A stretch of 64,000 nucleotides of DNA from Ambrosia x helenae (Eukaryota; Streptophyta; Magnoliopsida; Asterales; Asteraceae). Positions within the stretch are counted from its first letter, which is position 1, and each line of letters starts with the position of its first letter. The translations under genes and the position numbers were made by a program. Positions 11,488-22,850 of this stretch are shown in pieces. The DNA is taken from contig CM061231.1 in NCBI GenBank assembly GCA_030844895.1, forward strand, positions 83,982,706-84,046,705. Direction: 5' to 3'. The notes under the pieces were generated by a model. That model was not told where the DNA came from. It saw only the letters and a program-made list of their open reading frames with translations, and made no database searches.

Positions 11488-12417
11488 TTAAGGGGTATAC
11501 GGAGCACTGTATTCATGATGAATTCCTTTATCTTTACAAAGAGCATCCATCTGTGCATTTTTTAACTCCGTCCCGTTGTCACTCCGAATTCTTTTGATTT
11601 TCAAACCATAAACATTCTCTAAACGAGTGAACAGAACTTTCAGATTGTTAAACGTGTCGCTTTTGTATTGCAAGCACATTACCCACGAAAATCTTGAGTA
11701 ATCATCAGTAACCACAAGACAGTTGAATTCTACAGCATGACTTTTACGCTTGACAGGTCCGAATAGGTCCATATGCAAACGCTCAAGTGGCATATCTACA
11801 GAATTAACTTTCTTCGATTTGTGGGACTGTTTGTGCTGCTTCCCCTTCTTGCAACTCACACACTTGTCATTGAGATGAAAATGTTTTACATTAACGTCTT
11901 CAACAAGTTCATTTTTCACCAGATGATTCATTTTCCTGAGGTGAATATGTCCCATCCTCCTATGCCACATAATAGATTCTTTCTCTGTAGCCTTTGATAG
12001 GAAACACGTAACTTGGCCCTGAGTTGTCATCGCCTTTGACATATCAAGAATGTACAAGTTGTTCACTCTTGGTGCATTCATCATGATCCACTCCTTTGGA
12101 ATAACAAAGCCGGGTTTGAGGATATAACAAGATTTGTCATCGAAGTGCATAGAAAATTGTTTGTCGCAGATTTGGTTGACACTTAACAGATTATAGTGGA
12201 TTTGTTTCACATACAAAATCTTCTCAAAACTAACAATCCCGTTACTCACACTTCCCTCCATCGTGATATAACCTCCTTTATTACCAGCAAACGCTACATA
12301 TCCTCCATTGATGTTCCTTATATCAAATAGCAGTGTCAAATCACCTGTCATGTGACTAGAAGCTCCACTGTTGACAATCCAGAGACTGCTAACAGGGGCC
12401 AGCTGGAGCTCTTGCAC
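11488..12417 (-). pseudogene. Copia B protease, pre-integrase and integrase core
   Basis: A 309-codon open piece. Residues about 13-22 are the aspartic protease motif, but it reads WIVNSGASSH, with Asn where the family has its catalytic Asp. Next come the GAG-pre-integrase domain (residues about 150-215, with the WHRRMGH motif and a CVSCKKGKQ Cys pair) and the integrase core (LHMDLFGPV, VVTDDYSRF, IRSDNGTEL). Integrase would insert the DNA copy. The protease change alone should block polyprotein processing. Confidence 0.9.
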
Positions 12418-12432
12418 ATATCAAGAAAAACA

Positions 12433-14832
12433 TTAGTTCTTTCGGGGGACCCAAGCCTGTTTGGTCTTGGGTCTTTGAACATTTAATTTCAAAGATTCAT
12501 TCACACAAACAGTTGAATTTGAATCGACCTTTTTCTGATCTATCAAATTTTTCTCACTTTGAGGTTTTTCATTAACCTTTGAGGTAGAAGCACCCGGAGA
12601 ACCCACCGGTGACCAAAGTTGTTCAGAACATTTTAGAATCCTAATCTGAGACTTTTGAGTCACAGCAGGTTTCTTAACATTGTTCTCAAACGAAACTTTC
12701 TTGGTTACATTCTCTGAATTAACAGATTTAGGTCCAACTGATGATTTAACAACAGGATTTGGAGGAACCTTTTGTTTATCAACAGTTGAGTTCACCACTG
12801 GATTCTTCAGAGGATTTCCATAGCAATCTGGTTTCGACGATCATAAGTAAATTGACGATTATCCCTCCTTTGAAAATAACGACTTTGGTTGTAAAATGGT
12901 GCTGGTTGAGGGACAAAACATCTTTGAGGATAACAATGATTGTCGATTGGACTTCTATATGATTGCTTCATCTCAACTTCGTGCCTTTTATGTCTCACGT
13001 ACGGGCAGTGAGCAAGTAAATGCCCTATCTCCCCACCTTGAAACATGCACGGCATTCCTCAAAAACATTCTTGGCATTCGACTTAGCGTAGGTATTCATT
13101 GGATATTGATCATCCACACATCTACGTCTCAAACTCTCAGGAGCTGGGTCCTTTGAGTAAGTCGGCTCAAGAAAACCATTTGTCTTATCTTTCTGCTTGA
13201 TGAACTCAGTGACATGAACCTTAGGTTCTTTTGGAGCATCCAGATATATTTTCTTTAATATTTCTGGAGGTACATCATTGGTCCTTTCATGTTTAGGAAA
13301 CCAAATAGTACTCTCCTTCCAGATTTTCTCAATTTTTTGAATAATTGGCAAATTTTATTGGATACTCCTCGTCAGAAATAATCTTATCGGATCCTTCCAT
13401 CTGATAAAATACTTTGACGGGTTTGTTAACTGATTCATTTTTCTCAACTTCCTTTACTGATTGATTCACTCGATGAGCATTTGCCATCGGATGTGAAATC
13501 TGAGAAGGTGATATTGGTTCATTTGTGATAATGTGATTTTCCATAGTAATATCACTCACTTTCTCAGGTTTCTCATCATCTGAGTCTGAATCATCAGTCA
13601 CAGCTATCACTCCCTCATCATTCAATCCTAAAATTGGTCTAACATTGGAATGTGGATCTCCAACACTAGAAGTGTTTGATTCATTATCCAACGTAAAGTA
13701 AGATTTGTTTGAACTCTCCGGTGTTATTGAATGTAAATTGTGGTTTTCAAATAACACTGGAGATGGAACAGCCTTGTAGTTTGCACTACTAGGTTGTGAG
13801 GGTTCTTCAATGATATGGTCAACCACATAAGCAATGTGTTTGTAACTTTCAAGCTTTTTGTTGACCTTTTCAGCAAAGCATTTAATGGTTGCCATTTCTA
13901 ATTTTGTTTCTTCAAGTTCATTTATATAACTGTTTATGGCAAGTTGTTTTAAAGAAAGAGTTTCTTTAGATCAGAAATGTCCTTTTTATAACCATCAAGC
14001 ACGTTGTTAAACTCATGTGCTTCTTTGCGATAAGATTGACAGTTGATTCTCGCACTCTCAAGTTGAACCTTGAGTTGCTTGTTTTCCTCTGTCAATCTAT
14101 CACAAGTTCCACAATATTTATCACTATTCATATCAATGGTGGATTCAGAACTTAGAGGATCAGTCATAGCAATCAAAGCAAAATGCGCTTCCTTTCCAGC
14201 AAAGAACTTTGAGTAGTGAATCCTTATGAAAGCGTCATCAACAATGCATGACTTCCGAGTCATTAGAAAATCAGCTTCGGCCAAGAGTTGATCAATATCA
14301 TCATCTAATGAATTGCCACTAGCTTCCGAATCTGTTTCACTCTCCGAATCAGAATATGCCGAATCACGCTCATCAATAATATCAGTGACAGAATCAATGA
14401 TCATTCCAGAAGTCTTCTCAACTTGTGATTCTTCAACAGTAAGATCAGCTTCATCAACCATCTCCTCAATCTTTACTTCAGAAACCTTCTCAGTCTCCAA
14501 AACTTCTCCAACTATCACCAACTCCTCTAAGTCAATCTTCTAAGCAACACAAGCTACATTCCCAGCAGTAATTTCTTCAACACCCTGTTGCATCCCCGTC
14601 CAGTCAAAACCTTCATCTTTTTGTATCACCAAAGCCTGATTTTGGTTTTCGATTTGTGTTTGGCTATTTGGTGTGGAAATAGGAATGATGGTTCTGGTTG
14701 GGTTATGTGGTGTATGAGTTTGAGTCTGGTTGGGTGTAGTTGTTTGTCTAGCAGAGTTATTCTGTGAGGTGTTCTGTCGGTTTTGGTAATTGTTTTGTGG
14801 TTGATAGTTATTATTGTTTTGGCTTTGATAGG
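12433..14832 (-). pseudogene. Copia B gag tail with second zinc knuckle
   Basis: Broken minus-strand pieces at 13949-14521, 13329-13895, 13025-13351, 12807-13055 and 12433-12798 link the Gag core to protease. The first is acidic and Ser-rich and ends in a predicted coiled coil (about residues 135-190). A second CCHC-type knuckle lies near 13000-13060, but an indel splits it between two frames, so the second Cys is lost from both. The rest is low-complexity and Ser/Lys-rich. Bases 14540-14832 hold an Asn/Gln-rich stretch with stops. Long Gag tails are usual for this lineage. Confidence 0.7.
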
Positions 14833-15477
14833 TTACTTGGTTATGAGATTGACGGTTTTGGTAATTTGAGATAAAAGGATTTCTATTACCTTGTTGAGCT
14901 GGCTGAGTGTACTCCCTCTTGAAATGACCTTTACCACCACAATTAAAACAAGTAATTTGGCTTTGTTGAAGCCATATGTGGTGTTAGATGATGTTGCCAA
15001 ATCAATCCTACCGGTCTTCTCAATAAACTCAGTCACCCTTCTCATTACACTGGCGAACGCCCACTGAATATCAATAAGTTCCATCTCCTCCTTATCAATC
15101 TGTGCATAATCTTTATTAGTCAGACAGTTGTTTCCAATCTGACTCGCCACTAGTCCATTATAAGATGCAACCATTGCTGAAACCAACGCAATGTGTTGCT
15201 GAGCAACTTCAACAGTTACATTATCCATGTTGAAAGTTTCCAACACAATAGGACTTTGGCTAGAAGAAGCCTGTGATGTGTTACGAACATAAGGTTGTTG
15301 TTGAGATGTATTGGATGAATAACATGCAATGGACATTTGAGGTTGTGGTGGAATGTAAGAATTTGTGGTGTAATTTGATGGATAAGTTGATGTTTGTGCA
15401 AAATAGTTAATTGGTTTTCTGCGTGGTTCAATAACACTTGACACACAAGCTATATGTGGTGCAACATTACCTGCCAC
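14833..15477 (-). pseudogene. Copia B gag, region of the first zinc knuckle
   Basis: This continues the gag frame after a TGA at 15480-15478. It is Gln/Asn/Tyr/Ser-rich, with a helical part (residues about 80-150). A frameshift near 14973 throws the CCHC knuckle out of frame; read in the neighbouring frame (about 14905-14962) the knuckle has Tyr in place of the last Cys. The knuckle normally binds the element RNA. Confidence 0.75.
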
Positions 15478-15480
15478 ACT

Positions 15481-16473
15481 TCAACTATTCACAGAAGTAG
15501 ATGAAGACGCATGATACAATTCCGGATTTTGTGGGAATTGTGATCGCCTAGCTTTCCTCTTCTCCTCCAACTCCTTGTTTTCTAACTTCTGAATCAGCTC
15601 ATTGATAGTCCAATATTGATAAGCATCTTTCTCTTTCAATACTTCAATGTGTTGGTTCGAATATGGTGGTAATGCATCAGCAAACTTATCGACCAACTCG
15701 GACATAGGAATCTTAATGTCATAATTTGACAATTCAGTCAAAAGATGGCAATATCTAGGAATCAATTCCTTCAAAGTCTCATTTCCCACATAGCTGAAAT
15801 TCTCAAATTCTTTCCTCAATTCTTCCATTCTTAACTTTCTGGTTTTCTCATTACCATCACGACGATTCTTCCACATATCCCAAAGCTGTTTGGAAGTAGT
15901 ACAAGATCCAAATTGATGTAGAAGATCAGTGTTGATAGCTTGAGATAGTTGGGAGAACGCCTTCTTCTCCACTGCAAACCTTTTCTTTTCATCCTCAGCT
16001 AAACTCTCAAGCGGAATTGGTTCACCTGTATTCTCCAAAACCGGTGCAACATATCCCTTTGCAATCATCCGCGATGCCTCTCTGCCTTCTAATCCCATTC
16101 CTTCCAAGTGAATATTGAACTTTTTGTGCCATTGATTGTAATCCACCATCTCCATCAGCTTCGGTGGACGACTCCCGCTACCTGAAGACAAATCATTTAT
16201 TAGAGTAGAAATAGCATTTGTAGTTTGAGAGTGTACCGTTGTTGTTGCAACTCCCCAATAATCATTCATGGGTTGTTGTGGAGGTTGAACAACAGTCTGT
16301 GGAATCGAACTGCTCATTGTGAGGTAATTGATCGGCTGAGATGGTTGAGTATTCGTTTTTTGTGCAGCTATCGCCCAAGGATCCATGGTAACGTGTTGTT
16401 GCTGTGTAGTATTAGGCCTAGGTGCTGTTGGAAATACCCACATATCGTCTATGAAGTTCGAATTGCGAAACAC
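15481..16473 (-). pseudogene. Copia B gag, capsid-like core
   Basis: A 330-codon open piece. The first 100 residues are Gln/Pro/Thr-rich; residues about 105-300 match the plant Copia Gag core (DUF4219/UBN2 type), with motifs such as NYDIKIPMSEL and a helical, charged C-terminus. It would assemble the virus-like particle. It stops at a TGA in the same frame that continues as 14833-15477, so the stop is likely a mutation. The ATG at 16473 lies 0.6 kb downstream of the primer site, as expected for gag. Confidence 0.85.
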
Positions 16474-16496
16474 TTAGAAAAATTTCCAATCAGACT

Positions 16497-16790
16497 CTAC
16501 GTTCGACCCTTTTCAGTAATAGTGGGTTCGAATGTGGAAAAATTCCTGGTTCGACCCCTTAATCTGACTCGAATGTAGAAAATGTAACACTCTGACTCAC
16601 GTTCGACCACTTAAATCCCACGTTCGACCTCCCGTAAGGTCGAATGTACCAATGCTGGTCGAATGTACAAACATAACTCACACAGCTTCTAGGTTCGACC
16701 TAAAACACTTCACTTTCGACCTGAAAAAGCTAGGGTCGACTTCAAAACTCTACACAATTGACCATTCTCTCCTAGGTTCGACCCGACCCA
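16497..16790. repeat. Cluster of TTCGA-core motifs in the Copia B gag leader
   Basis: About 12 copies of a motif with TTCGAC or TCGAATG cores lie in about 300 bp between the gag start and the primer-binding site, in both orientations. It is the same motif family as at 6850-7690 and in the LTRs. The rest of the leader (16790-17060) shows no gene. Confidence 0.8.
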
Positions 16791-17061
16791 TTTGAAAAAC
16801 GGTTATTCTTTGAAAATCAGTTATTTTGATCCCAATTTTTCAAAAGTTGATGAATTTTGATGATGTTTTGCATGTTATGCTTCGGAATTGAGTTAGAACA
16901 ACTTTAATGAAGAGAATTCTTGATTTTATCCGTAAAATCTAGTCCGAATCAATCAATTTCCATCAAAACTCATTGTTCATTCAAAACAGAAAAATTTTGA
17001 TCAATTTTTGGTCCAAATCAGTTCAAAAACTATCAATTTGTAGTTGTATGATCCGTATAGT

Positions 17062-17072
17062 CTCTGATACCA
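17062..17072 (-). promoter_or_regulatory. Primer-binding site of Copia B (initiator tRNA-Met type)
   Basis: On the minus strand the sequence reads TGGTATCAGAG, complementary to the 3' end of plant initiator tRNA-Met, three bases inside the 5' LTR. It primes minus-strand DNA synthesis. Its position fixes the element's orientation and the LTR border. Confidence 0.95.
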
Positions 17073-17075
17073 CTT

Positions 17076-17590
17076 TGTGGAGGATCGATTTGGCAAAAAC
17101 AAGTTTAGATGATCATATAAGTCTACTAATCTAGGTGCAGAATCCCTAGATCAGTTACAATATGATAGTAATCGAATCAAAACACGCAATTCACCTTTTC
17201 AATATTCATTTCATTCATAAACAATGTTATAAACCTTACAATGACTGTTTACAATAAAATAAACAAGTTTTAGACACTTCTTAATAACCTAGAGAGAAAT
17301 CAGATCGAACAAGACACACAAATGACTAAAAGTTAACTTTAAAACAAAACTTCAGCTTTATATAGACCTGCACATTCGCCCCCCGATAGGGTCGAATGTG
17401 CAGGTTCGACCCTTCAATAGGTTCGAACAAACACATGATGTATCAGTCTTCTTCATTCGACCTATATCTCTACCTTCGACCTTCAATATCCACATTCGAT
17501 CTCCTGAATTCCACTTTCGCCCCCACGTTTTCAACAAAACATGTTAGAATGTACAATCCAAAAGCATTAGTCGCAAAACGTGCATCAACA
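17076..17590 (-). repeat. 5' LTR of Copia B
   Basis: A 515-bp direct repeat of 2693-3226. In the element's orientation this is the promoter-bearing LTR. It contains a hairpin-forming pair of the family motif (about 17380-17402, GCACATTCG and CGAATGTGC arms). Its right part, from 17301, was copied again at 18940-19229 by the tandem duplication. Confidence 0.92.
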
Positions 17591-18939
17591 ATACCCAAGA
17601 ATCTCCATTCTGGCACAATCGACTTGGTCACCCCGGTTAACCTGTGATGGATTTTCTTCGTTTGAATAATTTTATTTCCTGTAATAAAAACAACAGTTCA
17701 TCTCTTTGTCATGCTTATCAATTGTCGAAACATAAACGGCTTCCTTTTTCTGATTCTAGTAATATTACTTTATGTCCTTTTTCATTATTACATTGTGATT
17801 TATGCACCTCACCTTTGTTGAGTCATGCGGGTTATAAATATTTTTTGGTTATTATTGATGACTGTATCCAATACACGTGGGTCTATCCACTTCGTTTTAA
17901 ATACGAAACATATTCCAAAATAACTCATTAACACCACCACCCAATTTCGCCTACCCATCCAATCCATACAATGTGATATGGGAGGCGAATTCGGCAACAC
18001 AAATCTTCATAACTTCACTTCTCAAAATGGCAACTAGCTTTGCTTTTCATGTCCCCATACCTCTCAACAAAATGGCAAAGCAGAGCGCATGATTCGTCAT
18101 CTAAACAAAATCATGTTTACCCTCCTTACCCATCCTCTCTCCCCTCCAACTTTTGGGTCAAGGCCATTCACACCGCTAGTTACCTGCACATTATTCTCCC
18201 CACCAAATTTCACCAAAATCGCACCCCTTCGTCTCTCTTGTACCTTCGGGAACCCTTCTACTACCATCTTCACGTCTACATATGCCTTTGTTATCCAAAC
18301 ACCTTTGCCACCCGTCACAATAAACTCACGCATCGTGCCACTACGTGTGTTTTCCTTGGTTACCTAGCCAACTATCGCGGTTACCATTGTCTTGATCTCA
18401 CCTCGGGCAAAACTATTTTCTCCCGTCATGTCACGGTTGACGAGGAAACATTCCCAATGGCACAAACACCTCCACCACCCCATGACTTCCTTGACCCCAA
18501 CCCCCTCATCTTTGACCCAACCTCTTTTGCTTCTTCCCCCACACAATCTATTGACCAGCCTTACGATCCTCTCTAGCACACACCCTTGGCCCAAACACCC
18601 TCACCCTTTCCCTCACACCCCACGGCCCAATCACCCTAAATATTTTGCACACAACAACCGGCCCAATCACCTCCACCCTCTCCTACTCACCAAGTAGACC
18701 ATTTCCTACACCCATCCTCAACGCATCACACCCACCCCACACCATCCACATCGGTACATAACCAACCGGCCCCATCCGACCAAACTATTCCCTTGCAATC
18801 CAACCCACCCCCATCCGAACCAACTCAACCACACATCCCTGACCCAGCCTCATCCCATCACATGAAACCCGTCTGCGCTCGGGCATTTTCCAACCAAAAC
18901 TACCATTTCCTCTCGAAACCCACACCGAACCCACTATGT
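17301..18939. repeat. Tandem duplication, left unit
   Basis: This 1,639-bp unit begins within the Copia B LTR and ends inside Copia A. It is followed directly by a near-identical second unit at 18940. It lacks 8 bp near 17935 that the right unit has. Breakpoints share the three bases TCA. Confidence 0.95.
17591..18939 (+). pseudogene. Copia A pre-integrase, integrase and linker, first copy
   Basis: The plus strand encodes the pre-integrase zinc region (WHNRLGHP in one frame, then a CHAYQLSKH segment in which the second Cys of the pair is Tyr). The integrase core follows (LHCDL, VIIDDCIQYTW, then CDMGGEF in another frame) and then a Pro/His-rich linker to RT (about 18460-18930). The 8-bp deletion near 17935 and several frame changes destroy it. 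It directly follows the Copia B LTR and continues the fragment ending at 2692. Confidence 0.85.
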
Positions 18940-20586
18940 CAGATCGAACAAGACACACAAATGACTAAAAGTTAACTTTAAAACAAAACTTCAGCTTTAT
19001 ATAGACCTGCACATTCGCCCCCCGATAGGGTCGAATGTGCAGGTTCGACCCTTCAATAGGTTCGAACAAACACATGATGTATCAGTCTTCTTCATTCGAC
19101 CTATATCTCTACCTTCGACCTTCAATATCCACATTCGATCTCCTGAATTCCACTTTCGCCCCCACGTTTTCAACAAAACATGTTAGAATGTACAATCCAA
19201 AAGCATTAGTCGCAAAACGTGCATCAACAATACCCAAGAATCTCCATTCTGGCACAATCGACTTGGTCACCCCGGTTAACCTGTGATGGATTTTCTTCGT
19301 TTGAATAATTTTATTTCCTGTAATAAAAACAACAGTTCATCTCTTTGTCATGCTTATCAATTGTCGAAACATAAACGGCTTCCTTTTTCTGATTCTAGTA
19401 ATATTACTTTATGTCCTTTTTCATTATTACATTGTGATTTATGCACCTCACCTTTGTTGAGTCATGCGGGTTATAAATATTTTTTGGTTATTATTGATGA
19501 CTGTATCCAATACACGTGGGTCTATCCACTTCGTTTTAAATACGAAACATATTCCAAAATAACTCATTAACACCAATTTGTCACCACCCAATTTCGCCTA
19601 CCCATCCAATCCATACAATGTGATATGGGAGGCGAATTCGGCAACACAAATCTTCATAACTTCACTTCTCAAAATGGCAACTAGCTTTGCTTTTCATGTC
19701 CCCATACCTCTCAACAAAATGGCAAAGCAGAGCGCATGATTCGTCATCTAAACAAAATCATGTTTACCCTCCTTACCCATCCTCTCTCCCCTCCAACTTT
19801 TGGGTCAAGGCCATTCACACCGCTAGTTACCTGCACATTATTCTCCCCACCAAATTTCACCAAAATCGCACCCCTTCGTCTCTCTTGTACCTTCGGGAAC
19901 CCTTCTACTACCATCTTCACGTCTACATATGCCTTTGTTATCCAAACACCTTTGCCACCCGTCACAATAAACTCACGCATCGTGCCACTACGTGTGTTTT
20001 CCTTGGTTACCTAGCCAACTATCGCGGTTACCATTGTCTTGATCTCACCTCGGGCAAAACTATTTTCTCCCGTCATGTCACGGTTGACGAGGAAACATTC
20101 CCAATGGCACAAACACCTCCACCACCCCATGACTTCCTTGACCCCAACCCCCTCATCTTTGACCCAACCTCTTTTGCTTCTTCCCCCACACAATCTATTG
20201 ACCAGCCTTACGATCCTCTCTAGCACACACCCTTGGCCCAAACACCCTCACCCTTTCCCTCACACCCCACGGCCCAATCACCCTAAATATTTTGCACACA
20301 ACAACCGGCCCAATCACCTCCACCCTCTCCTACTCACCAAGTAGACCATTTCCTACACCCATCCTCAACGCATCACACCCACCCCACACCATCCACATCG
20401 GTACATAACCAACCGGCCCCATCCGACCAAACTATTCCCTTGCAATCCAACCCACCCCCATCCGAACCAACTCAACCACACATCCCTGACCCAGCCTCAT
20501 CCCATCACATGAAACCCGTCTGCGCTCGGGCATTTTCCAACCAAAACTACCATTTCCTCTCGAAACCCACACCGAACCCACTATGT
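18940..20586. repeat. Tandem duplication, right unit
   Basis: Second copy of 17301-18939, with an offset of 1,639 bp that becomes 1,647 bp after an 8-bp indel near 19575. The encoded fragments are otherwise the same in both copies. The right end flows into unique Copia A RT sequence, so this copy keeps the original downstream junction. Confidence 0.95.
19230..20586 (+). pseudogene. Copia A pre-integrase, integrase and linker, second copy
   Basis: Same coding content as 17591-18939, including the Tyr-for-Cys change, so that change predates the duplication. The 8 bp missing from the first copy are present here. In-frame stops remain. It leads without interruption into the RT remnant at 20587. 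Confidence 0.85.
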
Positions 20587-21143
20587 CACCTCTCCCCAAT
20601 TCCCATTTAACGGCCCTAACCGACACAAACTGGAAACGTGCCATGAATGATGAATATGAAGCTTTATTGGCTAACAACTCGTGGGAACTTGTCGCTCGAC
20701 CACCTGATGTTCCGGTAATCTGATGCATGTGGCTTTTCAAGCACAAGTTCCACGCTAATGGTTCCTTAGAGCGCCTTAAGGCTCGTTTGGTCGTAAATGG
20801 GAAAAGCTAAACAGTGGGCGTTGACTGTGATGAAACGTTTAGCCCAGTCGTCAAACCCACCCTCATTCGCGCGGTATATAGCCTTGCTATCTCACGTGGT
20901 TGGTCGAATCACCAACTCAATGTTAAAAATGCATTTTTGCACAGGCACTTGAAGGTGATTGTTTATATGTTTCAACCGCCCGGATTCTCCTCTACGGACA
21001 AACCAAAATATGTGTGCAAAACTTAAAAATCTATATATGGTCTAAGGCAAGCTCCTCAAGCTTGGTATCAATGTTTTGCAGGTTACTTAATCAGGTGCGG
21101 TTTCAGGAGCAGTGTTTGTGATACATCTCTATTCATTTACCAT
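20587..21143 (+). pseudogene. Copia A reverse transcriptase, N-terminal remnant
   Basis: Plus-strand Copia RT with recognisable motifs: a 'WELVARPPDV' type segment, 'GVDCDETFSPVVKPTLIR', 'QLNVKNAFLH' (Asn-Ala context of the first catalytic region, with Asn at the usual Asp) and 'YGLRQAPQAW'. Four or more stops break it. It ends at 21143 at a segment that normally precedes the YVDD catalytic motif, because the next LTR element begins there. The downstream half is not found in the window. Confidence 0.85.
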
Positions 21144-22079
21144 TGTTGGTGGTGAAATCTTCAGGATGATACTAACTTGTATTTTCTATGTGACATCCTC
21201 TGGATACAAAAGGCTGAACATGATTCAGGATGTAACTGTGTATCATCCCATGTACATCCCGAGGATGGACTAATAAATTATCATAATATTATGATTGCAG
21301 GTATACTTAAACAACATGAAAGGCACATGACAAAGCCCCAATGCCTCTATTGACCTAATCTAAGGTAAAGAAAAGAAGATAACGTCTGGAGCAAGTCGTT
21401 GATGAAGAGAGAGTCAAATGTAACCATCGAAGGTTAATAATAGGCGAATATCTCAGAGAGGAAGTTATGCAACGGTTGGAACTCATTTAAACAAGGGAAC
21501 TTTGAACTGAAACTGTCCATGCATAGCTGATTTTTAGGGATACCTTGTTTAATGCTTTTAATATAAAAGGGAGGTGATGAATGAAATTAGGACACTTGAT
21601 ACTTTCTACTCACTTCAAAGCACTTAAACTCCGACATTCCTTAGTATCACACACAACACTGAATTGTAATCTTAGTAGTTCGTTCATCACACTTCCAAAG
21701 TTATACACATTTTCTTTATTAATATTAACAAACAAAGGCAGGGGCTTAAGACTCCTCCCGAGGTTTTGTGCCGGCGATCATCATTGAATAAGGGTTTTCC
21801 TCGTACATCGAGTGTTGTTCTCTTGTTGCATTTTACTTATATTCACTGTCTACATTCTCGACTTAGAAAGTTACATCCTCGGGATATAACTGTTCATCCT
21901 GACCATTTCCTTTGTTATCTTGAACATAGTTGTCATTAATAGTTTCTTTGATATCCTTAACATAACATCCGTAAGATATAACTGATTTTCATACATTATA
22001 AACACTTTTAGCACTCTACCTCACATTTTCTAATTTGAAATACAAAGTTATTTTTATTTAGTAATTTTTGACCAAAACA
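21144..22079 (+). repeat. 5' LTR of a third LTR element (Tat-like gypsy)
   Basis: The segment starts with TG exactly where Copia A RT breaks off and ends with CA just before a primer-like TGGCGCC site. It contains a TATA box (21562-21569) and several copies of a CATCC..GATATAACTG type motif. No second LTR is in the window, since the element is cut by the CACTA transposon at 22316. The lineage is inferred from the primer region. Confidence 0.65.
21562..21569 (+). promoter_or_regulatory. TATA box in the LTR
   Basis: TATAAAAG sits about 580 bp before the end of the putative LTR, a fitting place for the element's promoter. The local AT content makes chance occurrence possible. Confidence 0.5.
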
Positions 22080-22082
22080 ATT

Positions 22083-22100
22083 TGGCGCCTACCGTGGGTC
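22083..22100 (+). promoter_or_regulatory. Primer-binding site of the third LTR element
   Basis: TGGCGCC followed by TACCGTGGGTC, three bases after the LTR end. Plant Tat/Athila-type gypsy elements commonly have a TGGCGCC primer site at this place. It sets the LTR border and plus-strand orientation. Confidence 0.65.
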
Positions 22101-22174
22101 AAGTGGTGCTATTTTTAACAAAAACTTTGTTAAAATTCGTTCTCAATCAATTCGTTTAAAAAATCTTGACAACT

Positions 22175-22315
22175 ATGGCCTCAAACCCAAAATCTGTGTC
22201 TTCATCCATGCCATCCTCAACCTCTACCAAAAATGTGACATTACCACCTCCCCATGCATTTTCCAAAGGTTCTGATCATGTTACCCGAAATGCTCCTCAA
22301 ACTAATCCTAGATCT
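22175..22315 (+). pseudogene. Gag start of the third LTR element, cut by the CACTA transposon
   Basis: An ATG at 22175, about 75 bp after the primer site, opens a Ser/Pro/Thr-rich reading frame typical of the start of gypsy Gag. It runs for 47 codons and is interrupted by the CACTA terminus at 22316. No domain is visible in so short a piece. Confidence 0.5.
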
Positions 22316-22333
22316 CACTACAACAAAAATGGG
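22316..22333 (+). repeat. CACTA left terminal inverted repeat
   Basis: CACTACAACAAAAATGGG matches the family's terminal repeat pattern, which starts CACTAC and has an A run. The transposase cuts here. The partner end is not in the window. Confidence 0.85.
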
Positions 22334-22344
22334 TTTTTAGTACG

Positions 22345-22850
22345 CACAAAAGCGTCCTAAAATGTTATTTTATAGGACCTTTTATTTAATAGGACTAACG
22401 GTAAAAGCGTTTCATGTAACGGGGGTCGTAATAAGTCACGAAACTTAAAAAGCTTCCTAATATCTCAAATAATATTATGAAACCAAGTTTATGGTCGCAT
22501 AATATGTCCCAAAAAAACTCCTAATAAAACATATTAGGACACTTTTACAAGGTTTTAACATGTGATTACCTAGTTTTAATCTTTTAATACACATACAAGA
22601 GTCCTAAAAAATTAATTTATAGGACCCTTATGATGTAACATTATACGAGCATTAGTACCAAAAAAGGCGTCCTAATATCTCAAATAAGATTATGAAACCA
22701 ATTTTATGGTCGCATAATATATCAATGAACAAACAATATAGCGTCCTAAGAAAAGCATGTTGGAACACTTTTACAATGCTCTAACAAGTTAAATTGGACA
22801 AAATTTCAAAGTCCTAACAAGTCATATGATACAACGTTTTTTTTAAACAT
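22345..22850. repeat. CACTA subterminal repeats
   Basis: Motifs of GCGTCCTAA / AGTCCTAA / TTAGGAC form recur in both orientations at intervals of 20-100 bp. A longer direct repeat (about 22446-22505 and 22664-22723) shares a CTAATATCTCAAATAA core. Subterminal repeats of CACTA elements are binding sites for the TnpA-type protein; here that role is inferred. Confidence 0.75.

Larger units (their letters stand above)
2693..17590 (-). mobile_element. Copia B: Sirevirus-like LTR retrotransposon, full length but decayed
   Basis: The element is bounded by two direct repeats that begin TGTGGAGGAT and end in AACA on the plus strand. The internal part is read on the minus strand in the order leader, gag, zinc knuckles, protease, integrase, reverse transcriptase, RNase H, long spacer, extra ORF and polypurine tract. 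A primer-binding site matching initiator tRNA-Met abuts the right LTR. Its 14.9-kb length, Copia domain order and extra coding region after pol fit the SIRE/Maximus lineage. Every coding part carries frameshifts or stops and the LTRs differ by roughly 5 percent plus indels, so it is an old, immobile copy. Its 5-bp target duplication is imperfect (ctgcc left, atacc right). Confidence 0.88.

Noticed and set aside
18097..18594. Minus-strand frames in the duplicated segment, such as 18097-18333 and 18364-18594
   Set aside because: They are complements of the Pro/His-rich Copia A linker and recur only because the segment is duplicated.
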